35,698 nt of DNA, from assembly GCF_003387155.1 (NCBI RefSeq), contig NZ_QUMT01000010.1:1-35698 (forward strand). Direction: 5' to 3'. The position numbers and the translations under genes were made by a program. The DNA comes from Roseateles depolymerans. Lineage in GTDB: Bacteria; Pseudomonadota; Gammaproteobacteria; Burkholderiales; Burkholderiaceae_C. The stretch's first letter is position 1, and each line of letters opens with the position of its first letter. Shown here one piece after another: positions 26,389-35,508 of this stretch. Below the pieces are notes generated by a model. That model was not told where the DNA came from, did no database searches, and worked only from the letters and a program-made list of their open reading frames with translations.

Positions 26389-29300
26389 TCAGTGCACGCC
26401 TGCCAGCAGGGCCGCATTGCCGCCCGCCGCTGCGGTGTTGATGGTCAGCGTCTGCTCGGCGACAAAGCGATAGAGCTGACGCGGATGACCCGCCTCGGCC
26501 GCCGGGATCACCGGCAGGATGGCACCGTCGCGGCTGGCCAGCGCCCGCTGCACCGACGCCAGCAGCGTCGCGGGCGCCACCACGCCTGCGAGTTGCTTCG
26601 CGGCCAGCACCGGCACCAGTTGATCCGCCGGCAGCAGCGCCACCGCAGCGGCGGCTACACCGCCGCGCAGCAGCGCCTCGCGCAGTTCACGGGCCACATC
26701 GCTGCCGCCCACCACCGCCACGGCATTGCCGGCCACCAATGCGGCAGCCAGAGCACGCGCCAGTTCCAACGGCGTCAGGCCCTGGGCCAGCACGGCCATC
26801 ACGCCGCGGCCATGCAGACGCAGTTCGTTGCTCTCACCCGTGGGTCCGGGCAGCGACTGGTCGGCCAGTGCGGTGCGGGCCCAGCGGGCGATGTCCTGCC
26901 AGGACTGGGTCACGTCCGGCCCCTGTCCGGCTGCGGCACGCTCGATCAGCGAGGCACGCTCGGCCAGTGCCCGCGCGGCCCAGGCTTCATGCGCCTGGAA
27001 CAGGCCCGACAGATCCGCGCCGGCCGACAGCGTGAGGACCGCCGGGGCTTCGTCCACCACCGGCGTCGGCGTGGCCGGCGCTGCAAATCGCAGCAGGTAG
27101 TGCGGACCGCCGGCCTTGGGACCGGTGCCGGACATGCCTTCACCGCCGAACGGCTGCACGCCCACCACCGCACCGATGATGTTGCGGTTCACATAGACGT
27201 TGCCGATGCGGGCCTCAGAGGCCAGGCGCAGGGCGCGGCTGTCGATGCGGGTCTGGATGCCCAGGGTCAGGCCATAGCCCAGCGCATTGATCTGGCGGAC
27301 GACGTTCTCCACGTCCCCGCTCCAGCGCACCACATGCAGCACCGGGCCGAAGATTTCCTTCTTCAGATCCTGGATGCCCGACAGCTCGACGGCGATCGGC
27401 GCGAGCAGGCGCGGGCCGCCATCCGCCACGGAGGCCTCGGCGATGACCCGGGCCCCGCTCTTGAGGCGCTGCACTTCGCCGGAGATGGACTGGAAGGCCT
27501 CGTCGTCGATCAGCGGGCCGACATCGGTGGCCAGGTTGGCACTGTCGCCCACCCGCAATTCGCGGACGGCACCGCGCAGCATTTCGATGACCCCGTCGGC
27601 GACGGCCTCATGCACCGCCAGCAGGCGCAGGGCGGAGCAGCGCTGGCCGGCACTGCGGAAAGCGGACTGCACCACGGCATCGATGACCTGCTCCGGCAGG
27701 GCCGTCGAGTCCACGATCATGGCGTTCAGGCCGCCGGTCTCGGCGATCAGCGGCAGCGTCCCGGCGCCGGGCTTGCTGGCCAGTTGACGGTTGATGATCT
27801 GGGCCACCTGCGTGGAGCCGGTGAAGCACACACCGGCCGTGTGCGGCGACGCGACCAGTCGGGCGCCAACGGTCTCCCCCTGCCCATGCAGCAGGGCCAG
27901 CGCATCCGCCGGCACGCCGGCGGCGTGCAGAAGGGCCACGCACTCACGGGCCACCACGGGCGTCTGCTCAGCGGGCTTGGCGGCCACGCTGTTGCCAGCG
28001 GCCAGCGCGGCCACCACCTGACCGGCAAAGATCGCGAGCGGGAAGTTCCACGGCGAGATGCAGACGAAGACGCCGCGTCCGTTCAGCGCCACGCCGTCGT
28101 CGGACAGGCGTTCGGCTTCATCGGCGTAATAGCGCATGAAGTCGATGGCCTCGCGGACCTCGGAGATGGCATCGCCAAAGCTCTTGTGCGCTTCCTTGAC
28201 CAGCAAGGCGCAGTAGGCCGGCAGCGCGGCCTGCAGGGCATCCGCAGCACGACGCAGCACGGCGGCGCGCTGGGCCACCGGCGTGGCATTCCAGGCCGGG
28301 AAGCCGGCCTTCAGACGTGTCATGGCCTCGTCCACATCGGCGTCAGTGGCTTCGGCCAGGATGGGCACCTGGCAGGTGGCCAGCGCGTCCAGCAGGGGCT
28401 GGCGGTGCTCGGGCACGGCCAGGTCCAGGCCCCGGGAGTTGTCGCGGCCGCGGCCGGTGTTGTTGCGGAACAGGTCGAACGGCAGCGGCAGGCTGGGCTG
28501 GCTCTGGATGAGGGTCAGCGGGGAGCCCAGCAGCTCTTCGGGCGCCACCAGCGGATCCGCCAGCTGATGCACGAACGAAGAGTTCGCGCCGTTTTCCAGG
28601 AGGCGGCGCACCAGGTAGGCCAGCAGGTCGCGGTGCTCACCCACGGGCGCGTAGACGCGGCAGGGAATGCTGCCGTCCTTGAGCACCTCGCGGTAGACGC
28701 CCTCGCCCATGCCGTGCAGGCGCTGCATCTCGAACTTGGCGCCCAGGGACCGCGCCATCTGCAGGATGGCGGCGATGGTGCCGGCGTTGTGGCTGGCGAA
28801 CTGGGGATAGATGACGTCGTGATGCTGGAGCAGCGCCTGGGCGCAGGCCAGGTAGGACACGTCGGTGTGGGGCTTGTGGGTGAAGACCGGGTAGGTTGGC
28901 AGCCCCTGTTCCTGGGCGCGCTTGATCTCGCCATCCCAATAGGCGCCCTTGACCAGGCGGACCATGAAGCGCAGGCCATGCTTGCGGGCGATGGCAGCCA
29001 CTTCGTCGACCACGGCGCGGGCACGGGTCTGGTAGGCCTGCACGGCCAGGCCGAAGCCGCGCCAGTCCGGGAAATGACCGGCGATGCGGGCGGCCAGCGC
29101 GTCCAGCAGTTCGAGCGAGAGTTCCAGGCGGTCGACTTCCTCGGCGTCGATGGTCAGGTTGATGTTGGCCTGCGCGGCCTTTTCCACCAGTTGCCAGACG
29201 CGGGGCAGCAGCTCGGCATACACGCGCTCGCGCTGCAGCACTTCATAGCGCGAGAACAGCGCCGACAGCTTGATGGAGATGCCATCGCTGCCTTCGGGCG

Positions 29301-29979
29301 ACTCGGCACGGCGGCCACCGGCGATGGCGGCGATCGCGGCCAGGTAGGACGCCTGGTAGCGCTCGGCATCCCGCTCGGTGCGGGCGCCTTCGCCCAGCAT
29401 GTCGTAGGAGAAGCGCAGTTGCCGCTGCACCTTGCGGGCCGCATCGGCCTCGGCCATGGCTTCGGCGATGTTGCGGCCCAGCACGAACTGGCGGCCCAGC
29501 AACTGGATGGCGCGCACCGTGGCGGCGACCACGGTCTGCGCGCCCAGGCGCTTGAACAGGCCGGTGTCGGACTCGGCGTCGGGCAGGAATTTCTTGGACA
29601 GCGAGATGGCGCTGGCGGCCAGGCCGGCCAGCATCTTGTGGGGGCCGTCGGAGCTGCCGTCGAAGTCGGCCCGGCCAAGCTGGTCGGCGGTCAGGGCGAT
29701 GGCGGTTTCGGCGTCGGGCACCCGCAGCAGCGCTTCGGCCAGACGCATCAGGGCCAGGCCCTCGGCGCTGGTGATGGGATATTCACGCAGCAGGGATTCC
29801 ATCGCCCAGAACGGGGCGGGGTTGTTGCGCACCTGCTGCACCCAGGGACGGGCCTGATCGATGACCGACGCCCAGTTGAGCTTTTGCAGCTCTTCGGCCA
29901 GCGCGCGCACCAGCGGCAGTTCGTCGCGGTAGGGGTCCGGCAGGCGTGAGGTTTCCGGCGGCAGGGCGAAGGCGGTCAT
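26389..29979 (-). CDS. putA: bifunctional proline dehydrogenase / L-glutamate gamma-semialdehyde dehydrogenase
   Basis: Oxidises proline to pyrroline-5-carboxylate with FAD, then to glutamate with NAD. 1196 aa. The N-terminal ribbon-helix-helix DNA-binding domain of E. coli PutA is absent, so this enzyme should not repress its own gene. The PRODH barrel covers roughly 60-480 (RFMVRLVKGAYWDGEIKRAQ near 340). The ALDH domain has Glu747 (ETGGLNAM) and catalytic Cys781 (AGQRCSALR). About 200 residues follow the core dehydrogenase domain, which makes it the PutA form without RHH but with a C-terminal domain. AGAGGA lies 5 nt before the ATG. Divergent from an Lrp-type gene that likely controls it. 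Confidence 0.96.
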   Translation of the reverse strand: MTAFALPPETSRLPDPYRDELPLVRALAEELQKLNWASVIDQARPWVQQVRNNPAPFWAMESLLREYPITSAEGLALMRLAEALLRVPDAETAIALTADQLGRADFDGSSDGPHKMLAGLAASAISLSKKFLPDAESDTGLFKRLGAQTVVAATVRAIQLLGRQFVLGRNIAEAMAEADAARKVQRQLRFSYDMLGEGARTERDAERYQASYLAAIAAIAGGRRAESPEGSDGISIKLSALFSRYEVLQRERVYAELLPRVWQLVEKAAQANINLTIDAEEVDRLELSLELLDALAARIAGHFPDWRGFGLAVQAYQTRARAVVDEVAAIARKHGLRFMVRLVKGAYWDGEIKRAQEQGLPTYPVFTHKPHTDVSYLACAQALLQHHDVIYPQFASHNAGTIAAILQMARSLGAKFEMQRLHGMGEGVYREVLKDGSIPCRVYAPVGEHRDLLAYLVRRLLENGANSSFVHQLADPLVAPEELLGSPLTLIQSQPSLPLPFDLFRNNTGRGRDNSRGLDLAVPEHRQPLLDALATCQVPILAEATDADVDEAMTRLKAGFPAWNATPVAQRAAVLRRAADALQAALPAYCALLVKEAHKSFGDAISEVREAIDFMRYYADEAERLSDDGVALNGRGVFVCISPWNFPLAIFAGQVVAALAAGNSVAAKPAEQTPVVARECVALLHAAGVPADALALLHGQGETVGARLVASPHTAGVCFTGSTQVAQIINRQLASKPGAGTLPLIAETGGLNAMIVDSTALPEQVIDAVVQSAFRSAGQRCSALRLLAVHEAVADGVIEMLRGAVRELRVGDSANLATDVGPLIDDEAFQSISGEVQRLKSGARVIAEASVADGGPRLLAPIAVELSGIQDLKKEIFGPVLHVVRWSGDVENVVRQINALGYGLTLGIQTRIDSRALRLASEARIGNVYVNRNIIGAVVGVQPFGGEGMSGTGPKAGGPHYLLRFAAPATPTPVVDEAPAVLTLSAGADLSGLFQAHEAWAARALAERASLIERAAAGQGPDVTQSWQDIARWARTALADQSLPGPTGESNELRLHGRGVMAVLAQGLTPLELARALAAALVAGNAVAVVGGSDVARELREALLRGGVAAAAVALLPADQLVPVLAAKQLAGVVAPATLLASVQRALASRDGAILPVIPAAEAGHPRQLYRFVAEQTLTINTAAAGGNAALLAGVH

Positions 29980-30011
29980 GACAGTCCTCTCGGGAGCGAG
30001 ACTCGAGGCAG

Positions 30012-30030
30012 ATTAGTGAGTGGCGCTAAT
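30012..30030. promoter_or_regulatory. candidate PutR/Lrp site between putA and putR
   Basis: ATTAGTG (30012-30018) and CGCTAAT (30024-30030) form a 7-bp dyad with one mismatch and a 5-bp spacer. It lies in the 114-bp, locally AT-rich gap between the divergent putA and Lrp-type genes. Size and position fit an Lrp/AsnC-family operator. A TACATT on the minus strand (30028-30033) overlaps it and may be the putA -10. Confidence 0.4.
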
Positions 30031-30093
30031 GTAGGCAGGCTCGGACTGGATTAAATTCGGTTCCAATTGCATTTCACCGACATTTATTCAGCC

Positions 30094-30564
30094 ATGAACC
30101 CGCCTGACGACCTGGACAAGATTGACCTGCGCATTCTGCGCGTGCTGCAGCAGGATGGGCGCATCAGCAACCTGAAGCTGGCGGAGGAAGTGCACCTGTC
30201 CGCGACCGCGGTGCTGGAGCGGGTGAAGCGGCTGACCAGGGAGGGCTACATCCTGGGCTATGAGGCGCGGCTGAACCCGGCCAAGCTGGGGGCGTCGATG
30301 CTGGTGTTCATCGAGATCCTGCTGGACCGGACGGTGCATGACGTCATGGACAACTTCCGGGCGGCGGTGCAGTCGCGGCCGGAGATTCTGGAGTGCCACC
30401 TGGTGGCGGGGGGATTCGATTACCTGCTCAAAACGCGGGTGTCGGACATGGCCGCGTATCGGGAATTCATCGGGGCGTCGATCTGGACCCTGCCGGGGGT
30501 GCGGGAGACGAGGACGTATGCGGTGATGGAGGAGGTGAAGCACACGACGGCGTTGCCGTTGTGA
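30094..30564 (+). CDS. putR: Lrp/AsnC-family regulator, PutR-like
   Basis: A 156-aa regulator with an N-terminal winged HTH (LDKIDLRILRVLQQDGRISN through LAEEVHLSATAVLERVKRL) and a C-terminal RAM/ligand-binding domain (MLVFIEILLDRT, ECHLVAGGFDYLLKTRV, VRETRTYAVMEEVKHTTALPL). Divergent placement from putA is the arrangement of PutR, which activates putA in response to proline in several alpha- and betaproteobacteria. The role is therefore inferred from position and family. The ATG at 30094 starts the domain; a TTG at 30067 would add nine residues. Confidence 0.85.
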   Translation: MNPPDDLDKIDLRILRVLQQDGRISNLKLAEEVHLSATAVLERVKRLTREGYILGYEARLNPAKLGASMLVFIEILLDRTVHDVMDNFRAAVQSRPEILECHLVAGGFDYLLKTRVSDMAAYREFIGASIWTLPGVRETRTYAVMEEVKHTTALPL

Positions 30565-31113
30565 GGGGGGCGGCAGTGAAGCCAACATTCGTGTGCCCGG
30601 TCCGTTTGATGATGAGACCGCGCAGCGGCCTTCTTCGGCGTCGTTGGACTCAATGTCCAGCTTTTCGCCTACGGATTGGCGACAGATCTTCAGAGTGCCA
30701 AATTTAGTGACGGCTTCAGGCTGGGTGCTGCCGTTCGCAATGGGCGTCGTCGCTGGCAGCTATCGACCCTGAGCAGATCTTCGAATCGCCGGTCTCGCTG
30801 CCGAAAAGCAGTCGCTAACGGCTGGTCTGTTGCTGCGACAGGCGGACATGCCAACTATCGGAAAGCCGCAGTTGTCGATAGTTGGCGCGTTGCAGTTGAT
30901 TGCCGTGAATTTCGGGTCAGGTGTGGTACTACTAGGTCCGGAAGGGTCTGGTTGCAGCCGGTCAGATTTGGCAATCGTGCGGCAGCAATGTGCCCGAAGC
31001 GGACGTCGGCACAGGCATACCAAGCTTCCGAAAAGCTACGGCGGCGCAAGACCGCCTGCTTGCGCAGGTTGAAGGGCAACTTCGGTGAGCCGGCAGCCGG
31101 CTTACCCAAAGCT
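30565..31113. other. gene-poor stretch at the left of the accessory region
   Basis: No credible gene was found. A frame open on the plus strand from about 30676 to 31347 has Arg/Cys-rich composition without recognisable domains and overlaps the antisense XRE relic. A perfect 11-bp inverted repeat (30850-30860 with 30876-30886, 15-nt loop) forms the clearest structure here. Base composition and codon periodicity differ from the flanking putR gene, consistent with decayed or imported DNA. Marks the junction between core genes and the Hachiman locus. Confidence 0.5.
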
Positions 31114-31371
31114 CTAGTCGGGCATGTGGCGACAGTAGCGACGCTCGATGCGGCCGGCGCGTTCCTCAAGTATCAGGTCCAGCCCCTATGCGAGGCGGAA
31201 GATGACGCTCAAGGTCAGCTGTTTCCTGCCAACCTCCCTCAGCGAGATGTAGGGGCGGTTAAGACCGCTTTTCGCAGATGGATCCTCTTGGGTGCAGCTC
31301 AACTCGGCTCTGCGGGCTTTGACCTCTGCAGCGAGAGCGTCCACTAGAGCCGGAATGCTGCTTGGTTTCAT
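31114..31371 (-). pseudogene. decayed XRE-family regulator gene with in-frame amber codon
   Basis: Read from ATG 31371, the minus strand encodes an XRE HTH: LAAEVKARRAELSCTQEDPS followed by GLNRPYISLREVGRKQ and TLSVIFRLA, matching the common pattern GLTQEDLA, SGLNRPYISLIEVGRKQPTL. A TAG at 31188-31186 then interrupts it. The same frame continues as GLDLILEERAGRIERRY and ends at 31114, as expected for the last helix of such an 85-residue regulator. Other changes at normally conserved positions (Leu to Pro in EDP, Pro to Leu in KQL) add to the picture of decay. No ribosome-binding site is evident. Divergent from hamA, so it may once have controlled it. Confidence 0.7.
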
Positions 31372-31391
31372 CGCGGCCGAAGTGTTGGTGT

Positions 31392-31428
31392 TCTGCTGTC
31401 TTTTTGGAGCGTATCAGACGACAGCAGA
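31392..31428. promoter_or_regulatory. 9-bp inverted repeat between XRE relic and hamA
   Basis: TCTGCTGTC (31392-31400) and GACAGCAGA (31420-31428) are perfect inverted arms with a 19-bp spacer, in the 136-bp gap between the divergent XRE relic and hamA. It is a candidate operator for the lost or a related regulator. TACGAT at 31470-31475 may be a hamA -10. Confidence 0.4.
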
Positions 31429-31507
31429 GCGACGTCGCTGGCTCCTTCCAACGACCGCCAAAGTCGTCGTACGATGAGCCGAAAACAAGCGTCTGGGAGG
31501 ATGCACA

Positions 31508-32317
31508 GTGCCAGCTCCGGCATATCTGCAATATTTGAAGCAGCACGAGTCGCTGACCTTGAATTCCGGCGAGGCTTGTGAGGTTTGGGAGCTCGATGTT
31601 CCAGCCGATGAGGCCTGCCTGAAGGACTGGGCTTGGCGGTTCCGGCAGACGTACTGCCTCGACAGCGACATAGACATTCTCCGTCACGGTACGGGTAAAA
31701 CTCGCGCCGAGTACCTCATCGACCTCGTCTTCCCGGACAAGAGCATCGCGCCAGGCCCAGGTGTTCGCTCCGGAGATTTTGCGGAGTTGCTGATCTCAGA
31801 CTTCGTCGAGTTCATGCTCGGCTATTGGGTGCCGCGCACCAAGTACGCCGAGAAGAGCGTTCGCAACGAGTCAGTCAAGGGAGTCGACATCGTTGGCTTC
31901 CGGTGGAACGCTCATGGGCACCAACCGACCGACGAAATGCTGACCTTCGAGGTCAAGGCTCAGCTCAGCGGAGGCAAATACACGAACCGCCTCCAAGTGG
32001 CTGTCGACGATTCGGGCAAGGACTATCTACGTGCCGGTGAAACGCTGGCTGCGATGAAGCGTCGGATGCACTTGGCAGGTCAGCACGAGCAGCTCTTGGT
32101 CGTTCAGAGATTTCAGAACGTCGCCGACCGGCCATACCGTCTGCTCTCAGGCGCGGCCGCAGTTCTATCTGACGACTCGTTTGACGCTGACTCTCTCAAA
32201 GGAACGAGCATCGCTGCCCACAATAATGGTGGAAGTCTCAGGCTCATCACAGTGAGAGGTAGCAAGCTCATGCTGTTGGCACACTACCTCTACCAGCGAG
32301 CCGCAGATGAGGCCTGA
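31508..32317 (+). CDS. hamA: Hachiman system nuclease HamA (DUF1837)
   Basis: Effector of a Hachiman anti-phage system. The 269-aa protein has the DUF1837/HamA C-terminal pattern: SGDFAELLISDFVEFMLGYW, then KSVRNESVKGVDIVGF and LTFEVKAQLSGGKY. Asp127 (GVD) with Glu148 and Lys150 (FEVK) give the D...ExK arrangement of PD-(D/E)XK-type nucleases. By family knowledge HamA is held inactive by the HamB helicase and released on sensing damaged DNA, then degrades cellular DNA. The start is GTG at 31508 with GGGAGG 7 nt upstream. The stop overlaps the hamB start by 11 nt. GC is clearly lower than the core genes, pointing to horizontal transfer. Assignment rests on motif recognition and the paired helicase. 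Confidence 0.82.
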   Translation: MPAPAYLQYLKQHESLTLNSGEACEVWELDVPADEACLKDWAWRFRQTYCLDSDIDILRHGTGKTRAEYLIDLVFPDKSIAPGPGVRSGDFAELLISDFVEFMLGYWVPRTKYAEKSVRNESVKGVDIVGFRWNAHGHQPTDEMLTFEVKAQLSGGKYTNRLQVAVDDSGKDYLRAGETLAAMKRRMHLAGQHEQLLVVQRFQNVADRPYRLLSGAAAVLSDDSFDADSLKGTSIAAHNNGGSLRLITVRGSKLMLLAHYLYQRAADEA

Positions 32318-35300
32318 GTTCAACAGTCGCCGGTACTTGGGAATCACCCGCTCGAAGGGCAAGATGTACGAACTCGGGCTGCCCGAAGAGACTCACATTG
32401 CCGTGCCGGCAGGCGTGGAGCCAGCAGCCCTTTTCCCACTATCCATAGCCACGCTTATGGACGCGGCTGCATCCCTCAACGACGCAGTCAACCCGCACCA
32501 CGACTTGCCTGCTGAGCTACGAAGCGAACTTGGCTTTGCAGCTAGTTTCTTCGATGCCTACCTCAGCTCACGTTTCAATGAAGATATTTCTGACGAAGTG
32601 ATGCTGTTCGCGTCTGCTGCCTATTTCATTGGGCAGCGACCCGGCAGCAGCTTCGTACTTGCACGCCGCCTTCCTGCCGATACGGGCGATGCCCTACAGC
32701 AGGTACTCGTCTGGGCATTGAAAGCGGACTGGCGTCGTGTTCCCGTCCTTGCTGCCCATCCCGTCGGTGGCTGGCTTGCTGAGCTGGTGGCCAGGATTAG
32801 GGCGCACTTCAACGATGGAGCCGCTTCACGGCCAGTTGAAGAGGTCTTACTTGAGCTTCGACGACAAGCCTACGCGAATGGCACGTCACGCGAGGTCGTT
32901 CTGACCGAGGTCTCATCTGCCATAGTGAAGTCGCGCCTGGAGAGTTCGTCTTGGAACTTACTGCCTGGTTTTAGCGGTTTGACCGCAGCAGACTGGGCAC
33001 CCGCAATTCGAAAGGCCGGCTTTCCCAAAGAGCTTTGGCCTTCGCAGAAGCTGCTGGGAGAGGCAGGTATTTTTGCTGGTCGGTCGGGCATCGTTCAGAT
33101 GCCAACGAGTGCAGGCAAGACACGCTCGGTTGAGGTCATCCTGAGGGGCGCGTTCCTGGCTGACAGGACCCGTGTGGCAATTTTGGTCGCGCCGTTCCGC
33201 GCGCTTTGCCACGAGATAGCCGGCTCCCTTAGGCTTGCGTTCAAGGGGGAGGACGTCAAGGTCAATGAGCTGTCCGATGCGCTCCAATTGGATTTCGTGG
33301 ACCAGCTCGCGGAGCTGCTGGGCGCGGTTGCACCTGCTACCCGAAATCTGCTGGTCCTGACTCCCGAGAAGCTGCTCTACGTGCTGAGGCAGGAGCCCAG
33401 CCTGGTTGCGCACATTGGTCTCGTTGTTTACGACGAAGGCCATCAGTTCGACACCGGCGCGCGAGGCATCACCTACGAGCTGCTGTTGACGGAGATTAAG
33501 AGCTTGCTTCAGGAAGCTGCCCAGACCGTTCTCATTTCTGCCGTCATCACGAATGCAACCGCCGTGGGGACCTGGCTCATTGGAGCCGAGCCAAACGTGG
33601 TTGACGGAACCGGACTGCTTTCTACGGCTAGGTCGGTAGCGTTCGCGAGATGGGCCGAGCAGCGCGGCCAACTTCTGTTCTTTGAGTCGGGTGCATACGA
33701 GCAGTCCGACTACTTCGTCCCGCGTGCGATTGAAGCCCAAGAACTGCAGCTACGGGGCAAGGAGCGCAAGGTGCGCTTCTTCCCAGAGAAGGGCGACGAT
33801 TCGTGGAAGGACGTGTCGCTGTACCTTGGGATTCGACTTGCTCCCAGCGGCGCTGTGGCGGTCTTCTGCGGACGAAAGGATACGGCGTCCGGTCTTGCCG
33901 AGCGCGCTGTGGAGGTCTACGGCCGCGGCTTTGCGTTGCCTCCGCCGGCTACGGTGTCGAATGCTGCCGAGATTCAAACTCTGACCCATCTAGCGACCAT
34001 GCATTTCGGTGCGGAGTCCACGGTGGCTCAGGCCGCCGCGCTCGGCGTCTTCGTTCACCATGGAACGACGCCTCAGGGCCTCCGTCTGGCAATTGAGCAT
34101 GCGATGCAGCGGGAGCTCATCAAGCTGGTCGTCTGTACTTCAACGCTGGCCCAAGGCGTCAACCTCCCCATTCGCTACCTCATCGTTTCAGGAGTGAACC
34201 AGGGCGAAGACCAAATCAAGACAAGAGACTTTCAGAATTTGATGGGCCGGGCCGGTCGAGCAGGCATGCACACCGAAGGTCTGGTCCTCTTCGCGGACCC
34301 GCGAGTTGTCGACCGCTGGCCTGCGCGGGACTGGCGCATGAACGCCGCGATTGGGCTCATGCAGCCGGAGAACGCAGAGGCGACTTCAAGCTCGCTCCTG
34401 ACATTACTGGCGCCATTGACGTCACCCGAAGGCATAAGCTTGCCCCTGGCAACCGACGCGCTGCTTGCGGCCTACTTCCTGCGGGGTGAGCAGCTCAGTG
34501 CTTGGGCGGACGAGGTTGTGGCGGCCCTTCCGCAGTACGGGCTCAAGCAAGTCGACGTCATCAAGGCGATTTCCAAGCGACAGAAGTTGGTCACCGCTCT
34601 CGAGAGCTATCTCATGGCAAACCGCGGCGCGGAGAGCTTCGAAGAGCTAACGCCTCGAGTGCGACTATTGGCTCAATCCACCCTGGCCCACGCTTTGGCC
34701 GATGAAGGCTCCAAGGCGGCTTTGGGCAGACTGTTCGAGCTGGCCGCCGCCCACATTGAACAGGTGCTTCCAGACCCAGCTCGTCAGGCTACTTACGCCA
34801 AGACGCTGTTGGGCGTGCTAGATGCTGCCCGCGTTGAGGCGTGGGTGAGTGAACGCGCGGAGCTGTTGCGAGCGCTGACGACAAATGACGAGTGGCTGCG
34901 CGCGGTATGGTCTTTGTTTTTGGAGGTCGTCGATAACAAGATTCTCACAGGGACGGAGCCGCCTGAGGTTCCATTTCAGCTGGCGCAGGGGTGGATACAG
35001 GGCTCCACCTATCAAGGCCTCATAGCGTTTGCGAAAGCTACAGAGGCAACCAAACCATGGGGAGAGAAGCGTCGGCGCAAGGTGAGCGATGCCGATGTGT
35101 TGGATTTCTTGGAGGGATGCTTAGGGTTTGACTGCTCGCTGGTAGTCGCCGCAATTGGGCAGTTCCTGTTCGGTGCAACCGGGCTCAACTCGGAGGGCAC
35201 GGCATCGTTGACGGAGTTCCAGAAGGCGCTGAAATACGGCCTGCCAAGCAAGCTGGCCGTGTCTGTCTACGAGGCTGGTCTTGCGGACCGATTCATCGCG

Positions 35301-35441
35301 TACGACGTTGCCTTGTCGCTGTCGCTCTTCGGCTACGCGGGGCACCACTTTATCCCGGCTCTCGCAGAGCATCGAGACGTTGTCTCGGAGGTGTTGCAGC
35401 GATACCCGTCGTATTTCACCGATGTGTTGCAAGGGCTTTGA
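32307..35441 (+). CDS. hamB: Hachiman system SF2 helicase HamB
   Basis: DNA-sensing helicase partner of HamA, 1044 aa. Residues 1 to about 240 are an all-helical-looking N-domain. The helicase core has Walker A PTSAGKT (266-272), VAPFRAL (motif Ia), LTPEKL, DEGH (376-379), SAV (411-413, motif III), TSTLAQGVNLP (611-621, motif V) and QNLMGRAGRAG (643-653, motif VI), a Ski2/Brr2-like set. About 370 residues follow the core and resemble no domain I can name. All motor motifs are intact, so the system is probably functional. Overlap with hamA by 11 nt implies coupled translation and fixed stoichiometry. An insertion sequence starts 67 bp beyond the stop. Confidence 0.85.
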   Translation: MRPEFNSRRYLGITRSKGKMYELGLPEETHIAVPAGVEPAALFPLSIATLMDAAASLNDAVNPHHDLPAELRSELGFAASFFDAYLSSRFNEDISDEVMLFASAAYFIGQRPGSSFVLARRLPADTGDALQQVLVWALKADWRRVPVLAAHPVGGWLAELVARIRAHFNDGAASRPVEEVLLELRRQAYANGTSREVVLTEVSSAIVKSRLESSSWNLLPGFSGLTAADWAPAIRKAGFPKELWPSQKLLGEAGIFAGRSGIVQMPTSAGKTRSVEVILRGAFLADRTRVAILVAPFRALCHEIAGSLRLAFKGEDVKVNELSDALQLDFVDQLAELLGAVAPATRNLLVLTPEKLLYVLRQEPSLVAHIGLVVYDEGHQFDTGARGITYELLLTEIKSLLQEAAQTVLISAVITNATAVGTWLIGAEPNVVDGTGLLSTARSVAFARWAEQRGQLLFFESGAYEQSDYFVPRAIEAQELQLRGKERKVRFFPEKGDDSWKDVSLYLGIRLAPSGAVAVFCGRKDTASGLAERAVEVYGRGFALPPPATVSNAAEIQTLTHLATMHFGAESTVAQAAALGVFVHHGTTPQGLRLAIEHAMQRELIKLVVCTSTLAQGVNLPIRYLIVSGVNQGEDQIKTRDFQNLMGRAGRAGMHTEGLVLFADPRVVDRWPARDWRMNAAIGLMQPENAEATSSSLLTLLAPLTSPEGISLPLATDALLAAYFLRGEQLSAWADEVVAALPQYGLKQVDVIKAISKRQKLVTALESYLMANRGAESFEELTPRVRLLAQSTLAHALADEGSKAALGRLFELAAAHIEQVLPDPARQATYAKTLLGVLDAARVEAWVSERAELLRALTTNDEWLRAVWSLFLEVVDNKILTGTEPPEVPFQLAQGWIQGSTYQGLIAFAKATEATKPWGEKRRRKVSDADVLDFLEGCLGFDCSLVVAAIGQFLFGATGLNSEGTASLTEFQKALKYGLPSKLAVSVYEAGLADRFIAYDVALSLSLFGYAGHHFIPALAEHRDVVSEVLQRYPSYFTDVLQGL

Positions 35442-35508
35442 CGGTGATGACCATGAACGTGTTTGCTTGAACTTGCCGCCCCTTGTTTTGATGCTGAGAT
35501 GGCCTCGA

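Noticed and set aside
25054-29949. Very long open frame (1631 codons) on the plus strand
   Set aside because: It is antisense to ubiC, proC and putA, is rich in His/Gln/Arg/Gly as expected from reverse reading of GC-rich genes, and has no recognisable domain.
30676-31347. Plus-strand frame of 223 codons
   Set aside because: Odd composition, no domain, no ribosome-binding site, and it runs antisense over the recognisable XRE relic.
35468-35485. Second IS-end-like sequence just before the IS3 terminus
   Set aside because: It resembles the TGACCTGCCCC end only loosely and has no partner; most likely chance.
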